Positions 57,973 to 64,000 of a stretch of 64,000 nucleotides of DNA are shown piece by piece. The stretch lies in contig OX365950.1 in assembly GCA_947247005.1 (NCBI GenBank), forward strand, positions 10,738,720-10,802,719, given 5' to 3'. The stretch's first letter is position 1, and each line of letters begins with the position of its first letter. The stretch is from Spisula solida (lineage: Eukaryota; Mollusca; Bivalvia; Venerida; Mactridae). Position numbers and translations under genes: made by a program. Below the pieces are notes generated by a model, which saw only the letters and a program-made list of their open reading frames with translations, was not told the DNA's origin and did no database searches.

Positions 57973-59242
57973 TACATGTTTGTATAACACATGTATGAAC
58001 CCACGTATTCTAAGGGATTGGGCATATAAATCATGTAGGAACCTACGTATTCTAATGGATTGGACATATCAACCATGTAGAAACCCACGTATTCTAATTG
58101 GTTGGACGTATAAACCACGTAGGAATCCACGTATTCTAATGGATTGGACATATAAATCACGTAGGGACCTACGTATTTTGATGGATTGGACGTATTAATC
58201 ATGTAGAACCTACGTATTCTAAGGGATTGGACTTATCAATCATGTAGGAACCGACGTATTTTGATGTATTGGACATATAAATCATGTAGGAACCTACGTA
58301 TTCTAAGGGATTGGACATATACATCGTGTAGGAACCAACGTATTCTAAGGGATTGGACATATAAATCATGTAGGAACCCACGTATTCTAAGGATTGGACA
58401 TATAAATCATGTAGGAACCCACGTATTCTAAGGGATTGGACATATTAATCATGTAGGAACCCACGTATTCTAAGGGATTGGACATATAAATCATGTATGA
58501 ATATACATATTCTAAGGGATTGGAAGTATAAACCATGGAGGAACCTACGTATTCTAAGGGATTGGACATATAAATCATGTAGGAACCTACGTATTCTAAG
58601 GGATTGGACATATAAACATGTATGAACCTACGTATTCTAAGGGATTGGACGTATAAACCATGGAGGAACCTACGTATTCTAAGGGATTGGAAGTATAAAT
58701 CATGTAGGAACCTACGTATTCTAAGGGATTGGACATATAAATCATGTAGGAACCTACGTATTCTAAGGGATTGGACATATAAACATGTAGGAACCTACGT
58801 ATTCTAAGGGATTGGACATATAAATCATGTAGGAACCTACGTATTCTAAGGGATTGGACATATAAATCATGTAGGAACCTACGTATTCTATTGGATTGGA
58901 CGTATTTATAAACCATGTACGGATATATCACATACAAGTATTGTAATGGATTGGTACGGATATATTACATATATAGGGCCACGTGTATTCTAATGGATTG
59001 GTCATATATCACATAAAGGGCCACAAGTATTGGCTTGGAATTGTCTTTGCGCTACAGTATTTTCTTATAGGTAATTGATTGGTACGGATGTTGACAAAAA
59101 TGTGTGTGGCTAAACGCCAACCTGCTTGAGTTTCGGACCGCAGAAATAAATTTTATATCCGTGTACAACACGGTTGTACAAACTGATTCTAATGGTTTGG
59201 AGATCTCGTTTAGATTCTAATGGTTTGAAATTAGCCTTATCC
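57973..59242 (-). repeat. Right arm of foldback 2: 42-bp minisatellite
   Basis: Mirror-image of the left arm: on the minus strand units read GTCCAATCCCTTAGAATACG then TAGGTTCCTACATGATTTAT, about 24 units, with diverged outer units near 58,930-59,090 and unique terminal sequence to CCTTATCC at 59,242. Shorter than the left arm (about 1.3 versus 2.1 kb). Confidence 0.9.
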
Positions 59243-59250
59243 AAAGATGG
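59243..59250 (+). repeat. 8-bp target-site duplication (right)
   Basis: AAAGATGG follows the element's terminal CCTTATCC; identical to 49,670-49,677. Confidence 0.8.
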
Positions 59251-61850
59251 CGTACTGTCGATTATTGACTGCATATTGTAAGGTTTAATGATAAACGGTG
59301 ACGCTCGTGGTGGTATGATCTGATTGTTATCGAGTTATGAAGCTATTATGTGAAGGTAAGCATATCTTTTATTTCTTGTTAATCTTTTATTATTGTAAAT
59401 TTCGAGGTTACATGCGCTGATGACATGAAATTAGAAAACGAAAGTAGACCCTTACTGTGTACAATTTTACTAAAAAGTATGTTGTTTATGTTGGCGAGGG
59501 CAAAGTAGAATACATAATTCATAGCAAAGAACAAATGTTATCAGCCTACATGAAGATTGTTTACTGCTGAACTTATTATTCATGTTGTTTGGTTTTCATT
59601 TCCCCACCCACCTTGACTTACAGTAGCTACAGTATTTTTATACTCTTTGAATGAATTGATCAACCATTCTGTGTATAATTCAGTAATGTTTATACACTAC
59701 TGTTTACTGAGGGAAAGTGCCCCATGCACCTCTGAAGTGTCCTGTAAATATCACACTGAATTGAGTTATTGACTCAAGCTAGATATAATGCTCAAACTCA
59801 CAGGGTCAATTCACAGTTGTTGTAAACTGAGGGGCTAATGCACATAATTAATGTGCATGGGGCTCATCCGGATTTAACCGGGTGGCTATCTAACCACACA
59901 TCTCTACAACAGTTTAGTATGCATACAAGATGTTTGTTTTGTGGATAGTATTACCAGTTTGTCCAGATGTTCTAAAAGGCGAATTTCAGATGATTATAAT
60001 TGAGATCTATATGCTCCTCATGAATTTTATTTATATTTTTTCAGGATGTTCCATCATTGATCTTGAACTACAAGAACTTTCATTGAAGAACACATGAAAA
60101 TGTCTGTTATTTGGAGTTTACTGTGAAGAGACTGAGCTAGGCCACTCTGTCTCAGGTATGCAACTGATCCAGTTATTACAGTTTCATTAGTAAATCCTTC
60201 ATATCACTAATTCTTTGCCATGGTTATTGTGCCAATGACATTAATACCAGTTGTTATACTGTAGACATGACTGCTCAGAGTGCTTATTATGAAGTGGTTG
60301 ATCCACAAAACTGGATTAGGACAAGAGAATTATATGGAATACATGAACATGTATATATAAGACATTAGGCCAATTATTTCAGTATCTGTTTTCAATAGTC
60401 AGCCTATCAATAATAAGTTTCAAATTATATTTTCTTTTGTAAAATAAAATGATAAATTATCAACAAAGATCTAAAACTACTAGACTGTAGTTGAGCAGCT
60501 GACCATTCATGTTTAGATGCTGCACAGATGTTAAATGCATGGTTTAATTAAGATTCTTTTAATATTAGGCCTAAAGAAAAATGCAATATGCCACAGCATC
60601 AGTTGTCCTTCCAATGCACATCCTTATTTTATCAGGACTTTTGATTAATGAATATGATGCCCAGCTTGAACTGTGTAATTTGCACTATATGAAACATAAT
60701 TTTATGACTAAAATTTGTAAATTGTGTAAAAATGTTTAGTATAGATATCTGTTTTCCTTTCAGAAACATTGATACAGAAACCATATGACAGAGATTACAG
60801 AAACAGTTCAGATGACAAAGCATATCAATTGGCCATTGGTGGGAAAAAACAAGTTATGAGTGGATGTCATTTCTACCTGAATTGTTCTAGCTGTAGAAAA
60901 TGCTTACAAATAACATTTGAAGAACTGTAATAATATTAAAAAACTATTTGAATAATTTTAACTTATTCAAGTCAAAGATAAACTATTTTCAAAGAGATAA
61001 GGTATATTCTGTTAAGTTGAAGCATGTTCCTGTTATGAGTTTAGATTTGCATATCATGTATATACATGTACATATGTAATCTACTACTATGGTGCTATTG
61101 CACTGGTATAGTAACAATCTATGCAAATGTTGATGTTATCTCATATCTTGATTTCTAAAATGTAGGTTTTTATACTTAGTTGGTTCTTTTTTCATTTTGA
61201 TATAGTGTTTCTGCTGCTACTACTGGTTTAAAATGACTTCTCTTGTCAAGTATTCTATTATTATGATTTCCTGGACTGTAGTTTTGTACCTATACAATAA
61301 TATGTCATAAATAATGGGCTATAACAACAATTAAGAGAACAATTGAGTACAAAACCACCTGAAACGGTCTAGTATTTCTTAATTTTTACTGTTGCTATGC
61401 AAAATATTCTATTCAACCCGTTGTCAAGGACATTTGCATGTTTCAAAATGCATATACAGTATTGTTATGATAAGAGTATGTGTGGATCAGCTTGAATATT
61501 ACTTGTATATAGTATATACCATGCTTACATGTAGTTCTCTACAACCTGTCTAAATTGAAGGTAAATGATGCTCCATTCTTTATTATTGTAAATGCATCAA
61601 AAGCTTCATAATTTAACATGTTAACCTAAAATTCAAATTCCAACATTTATATTCTGTTAAAAGTACAAGCAGAAGCTTTAATATTGTTCTAAAGTTGCCC
61701 TCAGAATTGTTTACAATTAAATACATTTTGTACTTCCTTAGATTAAATGTATGAAGAATTTTGTCATTTTCTCTCCTGTTGCTAGGCAACCAAAAAAATG
61801 TCATTATTTTGTCAGATGATAATAAAATTATTGTTGTGAAAATAAAAGAG
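59243..61850 (+). ncRNA. Candidate three-exon non-coding transcript
   Basis: Exon 1 would end at 59,355 (TGAAG before GTAAGC). Exon 2 is 60,045-60,155 (acceptor TTATATTTTTTCAG, donor CTCAG before GTATGC). Exon 3 starts at 60,764 (acceptor GTTTTCCTTTCAG) and could end after AATAAA at 61,821 or 61,841. All sites are good consensus and in the right order, yet the joined sequence has no substantial ORF; AAAGATGGCG at the start of exon 1 gives only about 13 codons. The 5' part may lie left of foldback 2. It could instead be chance splice motifs or the 5' UTR of a gene continuing beyond. Confidence 0.3.
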
Positions 61851-64000
61851 TTGTAATTATAGTAACTGCTGTTTGTTTATTGTTGTACTATAGTTAACAC
61901 TGTTTTAATGTTTAATGTATGTTACTGAAAGTCATAGTTTTGCACTAAGACAGTGTTACTTAGAAACAGCATTTTTCAATATTATGTAATCATTAATTGT
62001 ATCAGTGTGTGCTTAAGTATCAGAAACTTCACTTAATAAATGTCAGACAATGATACAGTGCTTATTTTGTACCAAAAAGCCCAAAAATCTCATTCACAGT
62101 CACTCGGATAGTTGTTGAAGTACTGTTGCCATGGTAACTATTATAATATGTAAAATTGTCATAGTAACCGTGGTTTCGAACAGACGCTAGTTGTTCAAAC
62201 AATATATGAACTTGATGATGTTACATGGTGTTTAATTCACAAAGAAAGAACAGAAGAGCTTGGATATTTCCTTTTGAAGGATTCATAGGTTTTTTCCAGC
62301 CGTTCAATCTTTTCATCATTTTGTTGGCATTGAGTCATGATAAGAAGAAATTGCTGTAAAATCAAAAATAATCACCAGAATCATCTGAAATTTTCAGAAT
62401 TTATTCTTGAAAGGCTGTTCTTCAAGATAATGAAAAAAACTCAAATTGTAATTTTTTAGCGTCTGGCCTGATTTCTGCAGTCATTGACACATATATATAT
62501 TTTAAGGGGGGGGGACAATTCAGCGATTATCGAAGTCAAACTTGCAATTCTCACGACTTTCGCATCTCATAACCAGTACAGTGAATTTCACAAGTCTAAA
62601 CCGGAAGCGGAAGCGAAACTTGCATTTTTCATAAACTTGCGGAATTCATACTACACCGGACTAATAGGTGAGAAATGTTGTCAATTTCTATCGTAACATT
62701 TTTACAGATCTTGTACATTTTCTCTTAGAACGTTCTAAGAGATTTGTATTTGCAATTTATTCTTGTTAACATTTAATGAACGTTTGATCATTTTTTTCTT
62801 AGAACGTTTATAGAGATTTGAACATACATTTGTATTTTCTGACTTTGTCATTTTTTATCAATTGCTCTTTGTGCATGCTCATCTATTTATATCGAGTCAC
62901 TTCATGTTATTTTCTAAAAATATATTTGAACTGATTATATAATGCAGTAGTAAAATGGCATGTTCATTTTCCATTTATTTTTACACAGCGAAAGATGGGT
63001 ACATGTAGTTCCTGTATAAAATCAAGTACTCCGGATAAAAAGATATTGTAGAATGTAACTTTTTTTTCAGGTGAATACTATATTGAATACATGTATATGG
63101 ATAATTATTATACATGCATATCCCTTAATTCCAAATATATTAAAATAAGTTTTTATACGCAGTTATGATTTTTTTACAAACCATCAAATTAAGATTATTA
63201 GATTTAGTCATGATCTTAAATAAAACAGTATCCTTGTTTTTTAGGGGCAAGAACGCTCTCAACATGTTAACTGAAAGTGATATAGGTAGTTTGTATATAT
63301 TTATGAGTAATATTGTCATTATCATAAACGTCCAAATAAATTGAAATAATGTTCAGGAGCAGATTTGATAACTGAATTCTTTGTGAGCACTGGTATGGAA
63401 TTAGAATCCTAGTTTCACGACAACAACCAGCGATTTACAAACTGGAGCAACACTCGCACAAGAAAATATATCTACATTACGTGTACCCTACCAAAGGAAG
63501 CATCGTAAATCATCATCATGTTATCCACATGTGGAAAATTGTTTGTAGCTTTTTATCAGAACAGGAAGTTACAAACATAATTCAATAGAGGTGCTATCTT
63601 TCGTGTGTTTCTGTGGTATTAGTAAAGTTATACAAAAATAGTCAATTTTACTAAATAGCTTTTAAAGACTGTCCTGAAATGAAAATTATTCACCTAAAAG
63701 TAAAGAAATCCCCACCAAGTAAATGTTTTAAAAATCTTAGTTTTAGCATTGTTGTGATAAAACCAGTATTTTTAGATATACGTACTTAAGCTTTCCTAAA
63801 AATAACAATATTTGTTTTTTCGGTATTAACAATTCATTCCCATTTAGTACAATTTTAACTAGCTTAAGTATATTTAAATATATTCTGCAGTCAAGATAGC
63901 TCACATCAGAAGTGTATGTTTAAATACATTTCGATACTTGTTGTTTTTGTCAATAGACACCATAACAGTACTACATAACTTTACTATTGACAATATCCTA
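61851..64000. other. No recognised gene; palindrome and short inverted motif
   Basis: AT-rich. Contains ACTGCAGAAATCAGGCCAGA on the minus strand near 62,485-62,460 (inverted copy at 49,405) and the perfect palindrome at 62,721-62,742. A poly-G run lies at 62,507-62,516. No supported coding region to the window end. Confidence 0.45.
62721..62742. repeat. Perfect 22-bp palindrome with HSE-like core
   Basis: TCTCTTAGAAC followed by its exact complement. The centre AGAACGTTCT contains the GAAnnTTC pairing of a heat-shock element. A diverged copy (TCTTAGAACGTTTATAGAGA) follows at about 62,798, and relatives lie at 31,060-31,215. Confidence 0.75.

Larger units (their letters stand above)
49678..59242. 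mobile_element. 9.6-kb foldback element with minisatellite arms
   Basis: The ends begin GGATAAGGCTAATTTCAAAC and are identical in inverted orientation for 37 bp, with similarity continuing past 100 bp. Both arms then carry a 42-bp minisatellite in mirrored orientation (left to about 51,735; right from about 57,973). An exact 8-bp direct repeat flanks the whole. The core has no transposase frame and contains a SINE-C, a mariner-like deletion derivative, a SINE-A, an 1.8-kb TIR element and a variant 42-bp array. It fits a foldback-type non-autonomous transposon mobilised by an enzyme making 8-bp duplications (hAT- or P-like); the superfamily is inferred only. Confidence 0.8.

Overview
The window looks like nuclear DNA of a marine mollusc, most likely a bivalve. 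This is inferred from one intron-rich HSPA12-type Hsp70 gene (a family strongly expanded in bivalves), several non-LTR retrotransposon lineages, tRNA-derived SINEs, TA-flanked miniature transposons and long satellite arrays. Nothing prokaryotic is visible, and apart from the HSPA12 gene no host protein gene could be built.

Layout. 1-4.8 kb: dispersed repeats, a pogo/Tigger-like TIR element and a SINE. 4.8-14.8 kb (minus): a complete HSPA12-like gene whose seven coding exons join in frame to 611 codons; its introns hold older repeats and a LINE 3' fragment. 15.3-17.7 kb (plus) and 22.9-24.9 kb (minus): two 5'-truncated, decayed LINEs of one clade. 18.5-20.8 kb: two TA-flanked TIR elements. 25.0-30.5 kb (minus): a near full-length CR1/L2-type LINE with an esterase-type ORF1 and an endonuclease/reverse transcriptase ORF2, both damaged. 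31.3-35.6 kb: a 4.3-kb foldback structure with long inverted arms built of ~175-bp repeats. 36.6-37.1 kb: two miniature TIR elements. 38.4-43.0 kb: a 103-bp satellite. 43.3-46.1 kb: SINEs and dispersed repeats. 46.1-49.0 kb: a 36-bp minisatellite. 49.68-59.24 kb: a second, larger foldback element, flanked by an exact 8-bp direct repeat, with inverted arms made of a 42-bp minisatellite and a core containing nested insertions. 59.2-64 kb: mostly unique DNA with a candidate spliced non-coding transcript.

The most notable item is the 9,565-bp unit at 49,678-59,242. Its ends are identical inverted sequences for 37 bp, its flanks carry the same 8-bp duplication (AAAGATGG), and both arms carry the same 42-bp minisatellite facing inward from each end. 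It therefore appears to have moved as one piece, and its target lies at or near the first exon of the candidate transcript. No transposase is visible in it. The long open frames in the 36-bp and 42-bp arrays are best explained by unit lengths divisible by three and should not be read as genes.
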